From: Streptomyces sp. YIM 130001
Lineage (GTDB): Bacteria; Actinomycetota; Actinomycetes; Streptomycetales; Streptomycetaceae
Direction: 5' to 3'
Assembly (NCBI RefSeq): GCF_003574445.1
Contig: NZ_KZ984553.1
Coordinates: 124,001-188,000 of the forward strand
Length of the DNA stretch: 64,000 nucleotides
Of the stretch, positions 8,380-16,436 are shown one piece after another; position 1 is the stretch's first letter, and each line of letters opens with the position of its first letter. The notes under the pieces are model-generated. The model was not told the DNA's origin. It ran no database searches and saw nothing but the letters and a program-made list of their open reading frames with translations. Position numbers and translations under genes: made by a program.

Positions 8380-8381
8380 CT

Positions 8382-8397
8382 CCCGGTATTCACCGGG
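8382..8397. terminator. hairpin terminator after the PhoX gene
   Basis: CCCGGT-ATTC-ACCGGG, a perfect 6-bp stem, starts two bases after the phosphatase stop codon. Confidence 0.6.
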
Positions 8398-8540
8398 TTG
8401 TCGGGAACACTCGCGGGGACGTACGGCCGGCGGTCGTGCGTCCCCGCACCCGTCCCCGGAGATCTGCCAGGAGGCGGCCCGGGGCGGAGGCTGCCGCTAT
8501 AGCGTGGGCCGTCGAGCCGCCGCCCCCGAGGAGCCGCTGT

Positions 8541-9341
8541 ATGCCCAAGCACGACCGGTGGAGCAGTCTGCTCGAAGTGCTGGCCGCGGAGGGCCGCCTC
8601 GACGTCGAGGACGCGGCGGGCCGGCTCGGCGTCTCGGCCGCCACCATCCGCCGGGACTTCGACGAGCTGTCCGAGCGGCGCATGCTGCTGCGCACCCGCG
8701 GCGGAGCCCTGGCCCACGGGGTGTCGTACGAACTGCCGTTGCGCTACAGGTCGTCGCGGAACGCCCGGCAGAAGCAGCAGATCGCCGCGGCCGCGGCAGA
8801 CCTGATCGGGGACGGCGAGGTGGTGGGTCTCAACGGCGGCACCACCACCACCGAGGTGGCCCGCGCGCTCGCGGTGCGGGCGGGCAGCGATCTGCAGGCC
8901 GTGCCCGCGTCCGGCGAGCCACCGGTCCTCACCGTCGTCACCAATGCCCTGAACATCGCCGGCGAACTGGCCGTACGCCCACAGATCAAGATCGTCACGA
9001 CCGGCGGCGTGGCCCGCCCGCAGACGTACGAGCTGGTGGGCCCGCTCACCCGTGGAGTGCTGGACGAGGTGGTCCTCGACGTCGTGGTCCTCGGCGCGGA
9101 CGCGGTCGATCCGGGGCTCGGGGTGATGACGCGACACGAGGACGAGGCGAGCGTGAGCAGACAGTTCGCCGAACGGGCACGGCGGGTGATCGTGGTGGCG
9201 GACTCGACCAAGATGGGCGCCCGGGCCTTCGCCCGCATCTGCGGCATCGCTCGTATCGACGTCCTCGTCACGGACTCCGCGGTGGAGCCGGCCATGGTCG
9301 CCGGGCTCACCGAGGCCGGCATCAAGGTTCTCGCGGTGTGA
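8541..9341 (+). CDS. DeoR-family transcriptional regulator
   Basis: A 266-aa regulator. The DeoR helix-turn-helix occupies about residues 1-57 (RWSSLLEVLAAEGRLDVEDA, then SAATIRRDFDELSERRML), followed by a sugar-phosphate isomerase-like effector domain. That domain has the family marks GEVVGLNGGTTTTEVARAL, VVTNALNIAGEL, VVLGADAVDPGLGVM and VVADSTKMG. Such proteins repress sugar or sugar-alcohol catabolic operons and respond to phosphorylated sugars. There is no sugar gene next to it; the neighbours are a PhoX phosphatase and a PPK2 kinase, so the target is unknown. The start is ATG after GAGGAG, placed where family homology begins. Upstream TATAGCGT (8498) may be a -10 element. Confidence 0.93.
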   Translation: MPKHDRWSSLLEVLAAEGRLDVEDAAGRLGVSAATIRRDFDELSERRMLLRTRGGALAHGVSYELPLRYRSSRNARQKQQIAAAAADLIGDGEVVGLNGGTTTTEVARALAVRAGSDLQAVPASGEPPVLTVVTNALNIAGELAVRPQIKIVTTGGVARPQTYELVGPLTRGVLDEVVLDVVVLGADAVDPGLGVMTRHEDEASVSRQFAERARRVIVVADSTKMGARAFARICGIARIDVLVTDSAVEPAMVAGLTEAGIKVLAV

Positions 9342-9428
9342 CACCCCTGCCGCCGCGCCCGTCACGGGTAGCGCGGGGAGCGGACACGCCGCAGGCTCTA
9401 CGCAGGGACCGGAAGGGGTGCGTGAACG

Positions 9429-10361
9429 GTGTCGAAGAAGCACGACAGGAAGTCCGCCGAGAAGCCGGGCAGCAGCTCGGCGAAGAGTCCGGGAAAGCAG
9501 CGGGGCAAGGCCGAAGCCCCCGCCCCCCTGAGCGATCTCCTGCGGGTCCCGCCCGGCGAGCCCGTCGACCTCTCCTCGTACGACACCCGGGCCACCCCGG
9601 GGGGTCCGGGCGGCAAGGCGGCCGGACGCGAGGCCACCGCCCGTCTCGGCGCCCCCTTGGCTGACCTGCAGGAACGCCTGTACGCGGCGAGCACGGCCGG
9701 GGACCGCCGCCGGGTGCTGCTCGTCCTGCAGGGCATGGACACCAGCGGAAAGGGCGGCACGGTCAAGCATGTGATCGGCCTGTTCAACCCGTCCGGCTGC
9801 CGCATCAAGGCCTTCAAGTCACCGACCCGCGAGGAGCTGAGCCATCCGTTCCTGTGGCGGGTGCGTCAGGCGCTGCCCCTCGCGGGCGAGATCGGCATCT
9901 TCGACCGTTCGCACTACGAGGACGTGCTCATCGCGCGCGTGCGCGGCCTCGTCTCGCCCGCTGTGCTCGGCCGCCGGTACGGCGCGATCAACCGTTTCGA
10001 GCAGTCGCTCGCCGACGACGGCGTCACCGTCGTCAAATGCTTCCTGCACCTCGGCTACGAGGAGCAGCGCTCCCGCCTCCTCGAGCGCCTCGACCGCCCG
10101 GACAAGCACTGGAAGTTCAGCCCCGTCGACATCGCGGAACGCGCGGTCTGGCCCGCCTACCAGGAGGCGTACGAGATCGCCCTGGCCCGCTGCTCGACGC
10201 CCAGGACGCCCTGGTACCTCGTCCCGGCGGACCGCAAGTGGTACCGCAACTGGGCCATCAGCACCTTGCTCCTCGAGCACCTCACGGCTCTCGACCCGCA
10301 GTACCCGAAGGCCACGTTCGACGTCGCGGCCAATCGTGAGCAGCTCCTCGCCGCACCCTGA
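9429..10361 (+). CDS. ppk2: polyphosphate kinase 2 family protein
   Basis: A 310-aa P-loop kinase of the PPK2 family, which transfers phosphate between polyphosphate and nucleotides (NDP or NMP, depending on class). Walker A is GMDTSGKGG at about 102-110. The Walker B region is FDRSHYED at 158-165, and the lid region has the usual arginines (RLLERLDRPDKHWKF). The first 30 residues form a Lys/Ser-rich disordered extension. The GTG start has GGAAGGGG upstream. It follows the DeoR gene by 87 bp on the same strand. Substrate class (ADP, GDP or NMP) cannot be assigned from these motifs alone. Confidence 0.92.
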   Translation: MSKKHDRKSAEKPGSSSAKSPGKQRGKAEAPAPLSDLLRVPPGEPVDLSSYDTRATPGGPGGKAAGREATARLGAPLADLQERLYAASTAGDRRRVLLVLQGMDTSGKGGTVKHVIGLFNPSGCRIKAFKSPTREELSHPFLWRVRQALPLAGEIGIFDRSHYEDVLIARVRGLVSPAVLGRRYGAINRFEQSLADDGVTVVKCFLHLGYEEQRSRLLERLDRPDKHWKFSPVDIAERAVWPAYQEAYEIALARCSTPRTPWYLVPADRKWYRNWAISTLLLEHLTALDPQYPKATFDVAANREQLLAAP

Positions 10362-10427
10362 ACCCGAACAGGCGCCGCCCACTCCTCAATGCCCGAAATG
10401 CGCGGTTTGTAGGGTTATCTTCGCGGA

Positions 10428-11300
10428 GTGAATCTCTCCTCCCTTCGCACATTGGTGACCGTCTGCGCGCTCGGGGCCCTGGTCTGCGGCTGTGCCGATA
10501 CGGGCGGGGGCGATCGGCCCGAGGAACGGCGGACGCCCGCGGCCGGGCAGGAGCACCGGCCGCAGTCGGCGCCGAAGAAGCGCCCGCCCACGCTGGCTCC
10601 GGGCCCGCAGGGCCTGACCCCGGTGTTCAAGCAGGGGCGGCCGGACGGCGGGAAGACCGTGGCGCTCACCTTCGACGCCGACATGACGGCCGATCAGGGG
10701 CCGCGGGCCGCAGCCGGCGAACGCTTCGACAACCCGGAGCTGATCGCCACCCTGCGCCGGCTCAAGGTGCCGTCGACCGTGTTCATGACCGGCCGGTGGG
10801 CCGAGGAGTATCCGCAGCAGGCCGGAGCGATCGGCTCGGACCCTCTCTTCGAGGTCGCCAACCACTCGTACAGCCACCACGCGTACACGAACGACTGCTA
10901 CGGGCTCCCCTCCGTATCGGCCGACCGGATGCGCTCGGACGTGGAGCGCGCCTTCGCCGCCTTCGGCAAGGCCGGCATCACGGACCCAGTGCCGTACTTC
11001 CGCTTCCCCGGCGGCTGTTACGACCGCGCGGCGCTCAAGGCGATCGCGCCCGCCGGTGTCACCGCGGTCCAGTGGGACGTGGTGAGCGGCGACGCCTTCG
11101 CGCAGGACGCCGATGCGGTTGCCGAGGAAGTGCTGCGCGGCGTGCAGCCCGGATCGGTGGTGGTCATGCACTGCACGCGCAGCGCGGCACCGGTCACCGA
11201 GCAGGCGATCCGACGGATCGTCCCCGAACTGCGCAAGCGGGGCTACCGCTTCACCCGCGTCTCGGAACTGATCGGCGGTGCATCGGGGCGCAGCAGCTGA
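10428..11300 (+). CDS. polysaccharide deacetylase (NodB-like) lipoprotein
   Basis: A 290-aa protein of carbohydrate esterase family 4 type, expected to remove N- or O-acetyl groups from a cell-wall or extracellular polysaccharide. The N-terminus is a lipoprotein signal ending LVCGC, with the lipidated Cys at 22. A Pro/Arg-rich linker of about 40 residues follows. NodB motif 1 is TFDADMT (81-87), where the second Asp is a metal ligand. Motif 2 is HSYSH (146-150), the metal histidines, and motif 3 is YFRFPGGCYD near 190. The catalytic set therefore looks complete. The start is GTG with GGAG only a few bases away, so the gene may have a very short leader. It converges on the AIM24 gene. Confidence 0.9.
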   Translation: MNLSSLRTLVTVCALGALVCGCADTGGGDRPEERRTPAAGQEHRPQSAPKKRPPTLAPGPQGLTPVFKQGRPDGGKTVALTFDADMTADQGPRAAAGERFDNPELIATLRRLKVPSTVFMTGRWAEEYPQQAGAIGSDPLFEVANHSYSHHAYTNDCYGLPSVSADRMRSDVERAFAAFGKAGITDPVPYFRFPGGCYDRAALKAIAPAGVTAVQWDVVSGDAFAQDADAVAEEVLRGVQPGSVVVMHCTRSAAPVTEQAIRRIVPELRKRGYRFTRVSELIGGASGRSS

Positions 11301-11323
11301 GCGTCCCGAGTCCGGTTGTCCCG

Positions 11324-12001
11324 TCAGTTCGCCGACGCCTTCTGCTGGGTCAGCTCACTCGGCCGCACGATCACGAAACCCTCGCCCTCCAGCTTCAGTT
11401 GGGCGACCTCCCCGGAGCCGCCGCGGATCATCGAGCCGACGCTCTGCGAGCGGTGCAGCGAGGTGGCGAGCTGGGCGCTCCAGCCGACCACGGCGTCGGT
11501 GTCGACGAACACCGGGTCGTCAGCGGCGACGGGGATCACCAGGGGTTCGCCGTCACACATCACTCCGAGGCGGCCCTGGCCGGTGAACACGCTGTTGAAC
11601 AGCCCGCCGCCGGTCATGCCGGCGCCCTTCACCGTGCTGATCGTGTAGGAGAGGGTGGTGTCGAAGCACAGGACGTTCCGGCCGTTGAGGGTGAGGGAGT
11701 CGCCGGCTTCGAGGTCCACGATGAAGCAGTTCGCCGCCTCGTGCGCGAACCAGGCCTCCCCCTGGCCGCGGACGGCCATCAGGGGCAGCCCTTCGCCCGT
11801 GACGGCGCGTTTGAACATGCCGCCTATGCCCTGCCCCTGGCGCTCGAACTGCAGATTGCCGCGGTAGGCGACCATCGCGCCCTGGCGGGCGTACATCTCG
11901 CCCTGCACGACGTAGCGAATCGACTTCGAGTTCTGCAGGCTCATCCCGGGGGTGCCGGCCGGCTGCACCATGTGATCGTGCGAAAACAGGTCGCTCTTCA
12001 T
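11324..12001 (-). CDS. AIM24 family protein
   Basis: A 225-aa protein of the AIM24 (mitochondrial biogenesis-like, TerD-neighbour) beta-sandwich family, whose biochemical role is not known in bacteria. Family marks are LQNSKSIRYVVQGEMYARQGAMVAY near residue 25, GEGLPLMAVRGQGEAWFAHEA in the middle, and the Gly-rich GAGMTGGGLFNSVFTGQG. It has no signal peptide and no membrane segment. Of two possible ATG codons, the second (MKSDLF) was chosen because GAGAGG lies at proper distance from it and abuts the first. It faces the PTH2-like gene divergently across 91 bp and converges on the deacetylase gene 23 bp away. Confidence 0.85.
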   Translation of the reverse strand: MKSDLFSHDHMVQPAGTPGMSLQNSKSIRYVVQGEMYARQGAMVAYRGNLQFERQGQGIGGMFKRAVTGEGLPLMAVRGQGEAWFAHEAANCFIVDLEAGDSLTLNGRNVLCFDTTLSYTISTVKGAGMTGGGLFNSVFTGQGRLGVMCDGEPLVIPVAADDPVFVDTDAVVGWSAQLATSLHRSQSVGSMIRGGSGEVAQLKLEGEGFVIVRPSELTQQKASAN

Positions 12002-12092
12002 GTACTGCATCCTCTCGCGCACCACTGACAACCACCAGGAATCGGACCACGCCGCCGGAATCCGGTCCCGGCGCGCCTGGCAGACTGAGCGG

Positions 12093-12839
12093 GTGACCAG
12101 CCACTCCGCCACCCCGGCCGACGACGCACAGCCCGAGAGCCCCTTCCGGCACGCGAGTACGGACCGGGACGAAGCCCCGCAGTTCGTACTGCCCCTGGTG
12201 GTCCGTATCGAACGTGCCGCACCACCCGCGCGTACCGACGCGCTCGAGACCGCGGCACGCGCCGTACTGCTGTTGCTGAGCGACGCGCGGTCGGCCGGCG
12301 AGGGCGAGTGGGCGCAGGCCGTGCGCGACTGGCAGGACGCCAGGATCCGCAAGGTGGTGCGTCGGGCGCGCGGTGCCGAGTGGCGGCGGGCCGAAGCGCT
12401 GCCCGGGATCACGGTGACCGGGAAGTCGGCCGAGGTGCGGGTGTTCCCGCCGGTCCCGCTGGACGGATGGCCGAAGGACCTGGCGCGGCTGCAGGTATCC
12501 GGTACGGAACTCGACGACCCCGAGGCGCCGGGCCAACCGGACGCCGGGACACCGGTGTTGTGGCTGAATCCGCACGTCGACATGTCGGCAGGCAAGGAGA
12601 TGGCGCAGGCCGGCCACGGCGCCCAGCTGGCCTGGTGGGAACTCTCCGATGCCGAGCGCGAGGGGTGGCGCGCGGCCGGTTTCCCGCTGTCCGTACGCAG
12701 GCCCGGTGCGGCGCGGTGGCGGGAGCTCGTCGCCTCGGGGCTCCCGGTGGTGCGCGACGCCGGCTACACCGAGATCGCACCCGGCTCCTGCACGGTGGTC
12801 GCCGAGCATCCGGCGCTGCCCGGGGCCGCCGGGCGCTGA
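12093..12839 (+). CDS. peptidyl-tRNA hydrolase type 2 family protein
   Basis: A 248-aa protein whose middle and C-terminal parts resemble the PTH2 fold. The segment VDMSAGKEMAQAGHGAQLAWWE matches the Lys/Gln/Gly-rich active-site loop of that family (GKxxAQ-xxHA-type), and the end IAPGSCTVVAEHP resembles the PTH2 C-terminal strand. PTH2 enzymes release peptide from peptidyl-tRNA; archaeal-type members in Streptomyces are not characterised as far as I know, and a second canonical Pth is normally elsewhere. The N-terminal 130 residues are a less conserved helical extension. The GTG start has a CAGACT -10-like hexamer eight bases upstream and no ribosome site, suggesting a leaderless message. Confidence 0.75.
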   Translation: MTSHSATPADDAQPESPFRHASTDRDEAPQFVLPLVVRIERAAPPARTDALETAARAVLLLLSDARSAGEGEWAQAVRDWQDARIRKVVRRARGAEWRRAEALPGITVTGKSAEVRVFPPVPLDGWPKDLARLQVSGTELDDPEAPGQPDAGTPVLWLNPHVDMSAGKEMAQAGHGAQLAWWELSDAEREGWRAAGFPLSVRRPGAARWRELVASGLPVVRDAGYTEIAPGSCTVVAEHPALPGAAGR

Positions 12840-12985
12840 GCCGACAGCCGTCGCGGCCGTGCCCCGGCTGAACACCAGGACCCTCCCGTACGTATCCCTC
12901 GGCACCGCCACGTGCGCCGTGCCGCCCCAGAAGCCGACGGTGGGCGCCCGCCGGCGGGACCGTAGGTCCTAGCTCTGGAGGCACC

Positions 12986-13765
12986 TTGCTGCGGCGTATC
13001 AACGGGACCGCTCTGATCATCGCGGCCCTGGTGGCGACACTCGGCGCACTCGCCTTTCCCGTCTGGTCGTACGCGGACCGCTCGGGCACCGGGGAGGCGA
13101 ACCTGGACGCCGGAACCGTCGCCACACAGTGGGGCCCTCTGTCGGCCACCGACCGGGACTTCCTGGTCAAGGTCAGGCTGGCCGGCCTGTGGGAGATCCC
13201 GGCCGGCCAGCAGGCGCTGGAGCGGGCGCCGACGGCGGCGATCGAGTCGGCCGGTGACCATCTGGTGGTCGGTCACACGGACCTGGACCGGCGCACCCGT
13301 TCCGTGGCCGCGCAGCTCGGCGTGGAACTGCCGAACCAGCCGAGCGACGAACAACAGGGCTGGCTGCGGGAGCTGACCGAGGCGGACGGCGAGACGTACC
13401 GGCGGAAGTTCGCGAATCTGCTGCGGAACTCGCACGGCAAGGTCTTCGCACTGATCGCCGAGGTCCGCCACACCACCCGGAACTCGCTGGTCAGGCAGCT
13501 CGCCACGGACACCAACCAGACCGTGCTCGACCACATCACCATGCTCGAGAACACCGGCGGAGTGGACTTCGACTCGCTGGCCAGGGAGGCGGCCGGGCAG
13601 GCCACCGCGAGCCCGACGGGCCCGCCGCCACCGAACGGTTCGCTCCCGCCGGCCGCGGGCCCCGCCGAGCCGACCGGCGACCCCGCGCTGACCTCCGCCC
13701 CCTCCGCGCAGCCGCCCGACGACGAGGGCAGGGTGATCAACACGGACCGTCCGGAACCCTCGTGA
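12986..13765 (+). CDS. DUF4142 domain protein, exported or membrane-anchored
   Basis: A 259-aa protein with an N-terminal hydrophobic segment (about residues 9-27, TALIIAALVATLGALAFPV) followed by a helical DUF4142 domain (about 50-195; FLVKVRLAGLWEIPAGQQAL, a ferritin-like helical bundle fold, and the paired His/Thr stretch DHITMLENTGG). The C-terminal 60 residues are Pro/Ala-rich and probably disordered. The DUF4142 function is not established. The start is TTG: GGAGG sits at proper spacing and no ATG or GTG matches as well. A perfect 8-bp hairpin follows, so it is probably monocistronic. Confidence 0.82.
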   Translation: MLRRINGTALIIAALVATLGALAFPVWSYADRSGTGEANLDAGTVATQWGPLSATDRDFLVKVRLAGLWEIPAGQQALERAPTAAIESAGDHLVVGHTDLDRRTRSVAAQLGVELPNQPSDEQQGWLRELTEADGETYRRKFANLLRNSHGKVFALIAEVRHTTRNSLVRQLATDTNQTVLDHITMLENTGGVDFDSLAREAAGQATASPTGPPPPNGSLPPAAGPAEPTGDPALTSAPSAQPPDDEGRVINTDRPEPS

Positions 13766-13781
13766 GCCGTGGCGCGGACGG

Positions 13782-13800
13782 TCCGCCCGCAGCGGGCGGA
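13782..13800. terminator. hairpin terminator after the DUF4142 gene
   Basis: TCCGCCCG and CGGGCGGA pair perfectly around a CAG loop, 16 bp after the stop codon. Confidence 0.7.
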
Positions 13801-13924
13801 ACCTCAAATGAAGCTCTGAACGTCCCTGTGTCAGGGTTCGTTCAAGTCCGCCGGGGCGAGAACACCAGCACGCACGCGACGAGGGGTGCGGACGGCGAGG
13901 TGGCTACGGCGAGGGAGGGTGAGC

Positions 13925-15352
13925 ATGAGGAGCAGGGTGGACACGGGGAGCCCGGCGCGGCTGGGCACGGGGATCGGCTGGCGTCCGGAGATCGCGGAGG
14001 CCGTCGAGCGGATGCCCGGCATCGACTGGGTCGAGGCCGTCGCCGAGAACGTGTGTCCCGGACATCTGCCGCCGTCCCTGACCCGGCTCAGGGAGCGGGG
14101 CGTGACCGTGGTCCCGCACGGAGTGGCGCTCGGTCTCGGTGGCGCGGAGCGTCCCGATCCGGCACGTCTCGCAGGGCTCGCGGAGCGGGCCGAGGCACTC
14201 GGTTCGCCGCTGGTCACCGAGCACATCGCGTTCGTACGGGCGGGCGGCGCGCTGACCGCGTCGCAGCGCCTCGAGGCCGGCCATCTGCTGCCCGTGCCCC
14301 GCACCCGGGACGCACTCGACGTGCTCTGCGAGAACGTCAGGATCGCCCAGGACGCGCTGCCCGTGCCGCTCGCCGTGGAGAACATCGCGGCGCTGATCTC
14401 CTGGCCGGGCGAGGAGATGACGGAGGGCCAGTTCCTCTACGACCTCGTGGACCGCACCGGGGTCCGGCTCCTGATCGACGTGGCGAACCTGCACACCAAC
14501 CACGTCAACCGCGGCGAGGACCCCTGCCGTGCACTTGACGAGCTACCCGTCGAGGCCATCGCGTACGTCCACGTGGCGGGCGGTTTCGAGCGGGACGGCG
14601 TCTGGCACGACAGCCACGCCCACCCGGTCACGCAGCCGGTCCTCGACGTACTCGCCGAACTCGCCTCACGGGTGCGCCCGCCGGGGGTGCTCCTCGAGCG
14701 GGACGAGAACTTTCCCGAGCCGGCCGAGCTCGAGGGCGAGTTGGAGGCGATCCGTACGACGCTGGAGGCGGGGGCGGCGCGGGAGACGGCAGACGTGGGG
14801 GCCACCGCCGGGACCACCCACGCGGACGCTCCTGCCACCGAAGTTGCCCGGCAGCGCGTCGCCCTCGCGCAGGCCGCTCTGCTGTCCTCCCTGGTGGCGG
14901 GCACCCCGGCACCTGAGGGCTTCGACCACCGCCGCCTCGCGGTGCAGTCGCGGGCGTTGACCGGCAAGCGTGCCGATGTGGTCGCCAAGGTCGCCCCGGA
15001 GCTCCCGCAGATACTCGGCGACGGATACCGTCCGGCGTTCTTCTCGTACGCCGCCGGCCGGCCGATGACGGACGGCTACCGCTACGACGCCCTCGATTTC
15101 GCCGCCCACCTGCTGGACGCCGGGCTCCCGCACGACGCGGAGGCGCGCCGTGCTCTGGACGCCTGGTGGCGCGAGCGCGCCGGCCGCCCGTTCCTGTCCT
15201 GGCCGCCGGTCGTACGCATCGCACGCCGGATGCGCAAGGTGCTGACTCCGCGCGCGGGACACCGTGCGGACGGTTCGGCCGGAGGTGTGCACGGCGCCGG
15301 CCGGCACGGGCCGCCGTCCCCCGTCGACGCGGGCGCTCAGCACCGGAGTTGA
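13925..15352 (+). CDS. DUF692/MNIO multinuclear iron oxidase fused to a partner-like domain
   Basis: A 475-aa protein. Residues 10-285 form a DUF692 TIM barrel, the MNIO family (MbnB, TglH and relatives) that uses two or three irons to oxidise Cys or other residues of ribosomal peptides. Candidate metal ligands in order are H65 (VPHGV), E99 and H100 (TEHIAF), E152 (VENIAAL), D185 and H190 (IDVANLH), H216 (VHVAGG), H228, D229 and H231 (WHDSHAH) and E258. Residues 308-440 look like the DUF2063-type partner that is normally a separate gene: [16 protein letters not shown], a conserved Arg/Val/Gln block, then [25 protein letters not shown]04222 membrane protein follows. The substrate is unknown. 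The ATG has GGAGGG upstream. Confidence 0.85.
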   Translation: MRSRVDTGSPARLGTGIGWRPEIAEAVERMPGIDWVEAVAENVCPGHLPPSLTRLRERGVTVVPHGVALGLGGAERPDPARLAGLAERAEALGSPLVTEHIAFVRAGGALTASQRLEAGHLLPVPRTRDALDVLCENVRIAQDALPVPLAVENIAALISWPGEEMTEGQFLYDLVDRTGVRLLIDVANLHTNHVNRGEDPCRALDELPVEAIAYVHVAGGFERDGVWHDSHAHPVTQPVLDVLAELASRVRPPGVLLERDENFPEPAELEGELEAIRTTLEAGAARETADVGATAGTTHADAPATEVARQRVALAQAALLSSLVAGTPAPEGFDHRRLAVQSRALTGKRADVVAKVAPELPQILGDGYRPAFFSYAAGRPMTDGYRYDALDFAAHLLDAGLPHDAEARRALDAWWRERAGRPFLSWPPVVRIARRMRKVLTPRAGHRADGSAGGVHGAGRHGPPSPVDAGAQHRS

Positions 15353-15409
15353 CGCCTCGGGGGACGTCGGCGGAGGAGCGCGGAACGTCCGCCGAAGGTG
15401 CCGCACGGA

Positions 15410-15436
15410 CGGACGGTGACTCCACCTCACCGTCCG
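15410..15436. terminator. hairpin between the MNIO gene and the TIGR04222 gene
   Basis: CGGACGGTGA and TCACCGTCCG form a 10-bp stem with a 7-nt loop, 57 bp after the MNIO stop. It could terminate or attenuate the upstream transcript. Confidence 0.6.
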
Positions 15437-15487
15437 AATCGTGAACATGCCATGGTCATGCGGATCGCCTTCGCGTAGAACATCGCC

Positions 15488-16255
15488 ATGCTCTGGCTGC
15501 TCTTCCTGCTCCCCGCCTGGATCCTGGCGGGCCTCGCGGTCGCCCGCCTCTGCCTCGCCGCGGTGCGGTCGGCGGCGCCGGCACCTGCGCCGTCCGGGTC
15601 CGGGCACCGACCGAGCCTGTACGAGGTCGCGTTCCTCGCGGGCGGTCCGTACCGGGTCGCTGAGCTGGCCATGGTGTCCATGGCGAGGGCCGGCCGGGTG
15701 CTGCTCGCCCACACCGGCTGGGTGACGGTCGCCGTGCCCGAGGGCCGGGACCCGGTGGAGCGTTCCGTGCTCGATGCGATCGGGCCGTCCGGGCAGGAGC
15801 GGATCCGTCCGGTCCGCTCGGCCGTCGCCGTCGCGGATCCGGTGCGCGAACTCGGCGCCCGGCTCGTGGATTCGGGACTCGCCGCGGAGGACGGCGGGCA
15901 GGTGCCGGACGCGGTGCGGCAGGTGCGGACGGCGGCGGTGGCGGTGCTCCTGCTCGGGGCCGTGGCGTTGTGGATGTTTCCCGCGGAGGTGAGCCCGGGG
16001 CCGGCGGCGGCGTGGTTCGCACTGCCGCTCGGTGTGGTGCTCGGCTGCCTGGTGATAGCGCGATACGAGGTGCGGTCGGGTCCCGAGTGGGCATCGCCCA
16101 CCGGCCGGGCGATGCTCAACTCGCTGTCGCCGGAGGCGGATTCGGGTGAGCGCGGATATCTGACCGCGGTCGCCGCCCACGGGGTGGCGGCGGTGCGCGA
16201 TCCGTCCCTGAACGCCGCATTCGCGTCCGGCGGTTCCGTGCGCCGGGACCGCTGA
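15488..16255 (+). CDS. TIGR04222-domain membrane protein
   Basis: A 255-aa protein with an N-terminal membrane segment (WLLFLLPAWILAGLAVARLC), a soluble part containing LYEVAFLAGGPYRVAELAMVSMARAGRV (the TIGR04222 signature), and two further hydrophobic stretches at about 160-200. From general knowledge, members of this family often end in a Gly/Cys-rich tail and are often encoded beside DUF692 proteins; this one ends ASGGSVRRDR and has no such tail. Function is unknown; the neighbourhood suggests a joint role with the MNIO enzyme. A TAGAAC hexamer lies eight bases before the ATG without a ribosome site, so the message may be leaderless and have its own promoter. Confidence 0.82.
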   Translation: MLWLLFLLPAWILAGLAVARLCLAAVRSAAPAPAPSGSGHRPSLYEVAFLAGGPYRVAELAMVSMARAGRVLLAHTGWVTVAVPEGRDPVERSVLDAIGPSGQERIRPVRSAVAVADPVRELGARLVDSGLAAEDGGQVPDAVRQVRTAAVAVLLLGAVALWMFPAEVSPGPAAAWFALPLGVVLGCLVIARYEVRSGPEWASPTGRAMLNSLSPEADSGERGYLTAVAAHGVAAVRDPSLNAAFASGGSVRRDR

Positions 16256-16436
16256 GGATCGGGAAGGGCCCGTAACCGCTGGATCCGCCTCCGCACGAGG
16301 CCGCACCGGACAGGTTCCCGACACCCTCCGCCAGGTCCTTTACTTTCTCAACAGACGCCCGAATTATCCCTTTTGTCGTACCGAATGCGGCCGTCCGTGG
16401 CACCGCGTCGGCGACCGACCGAAGGGATGCACCCGC

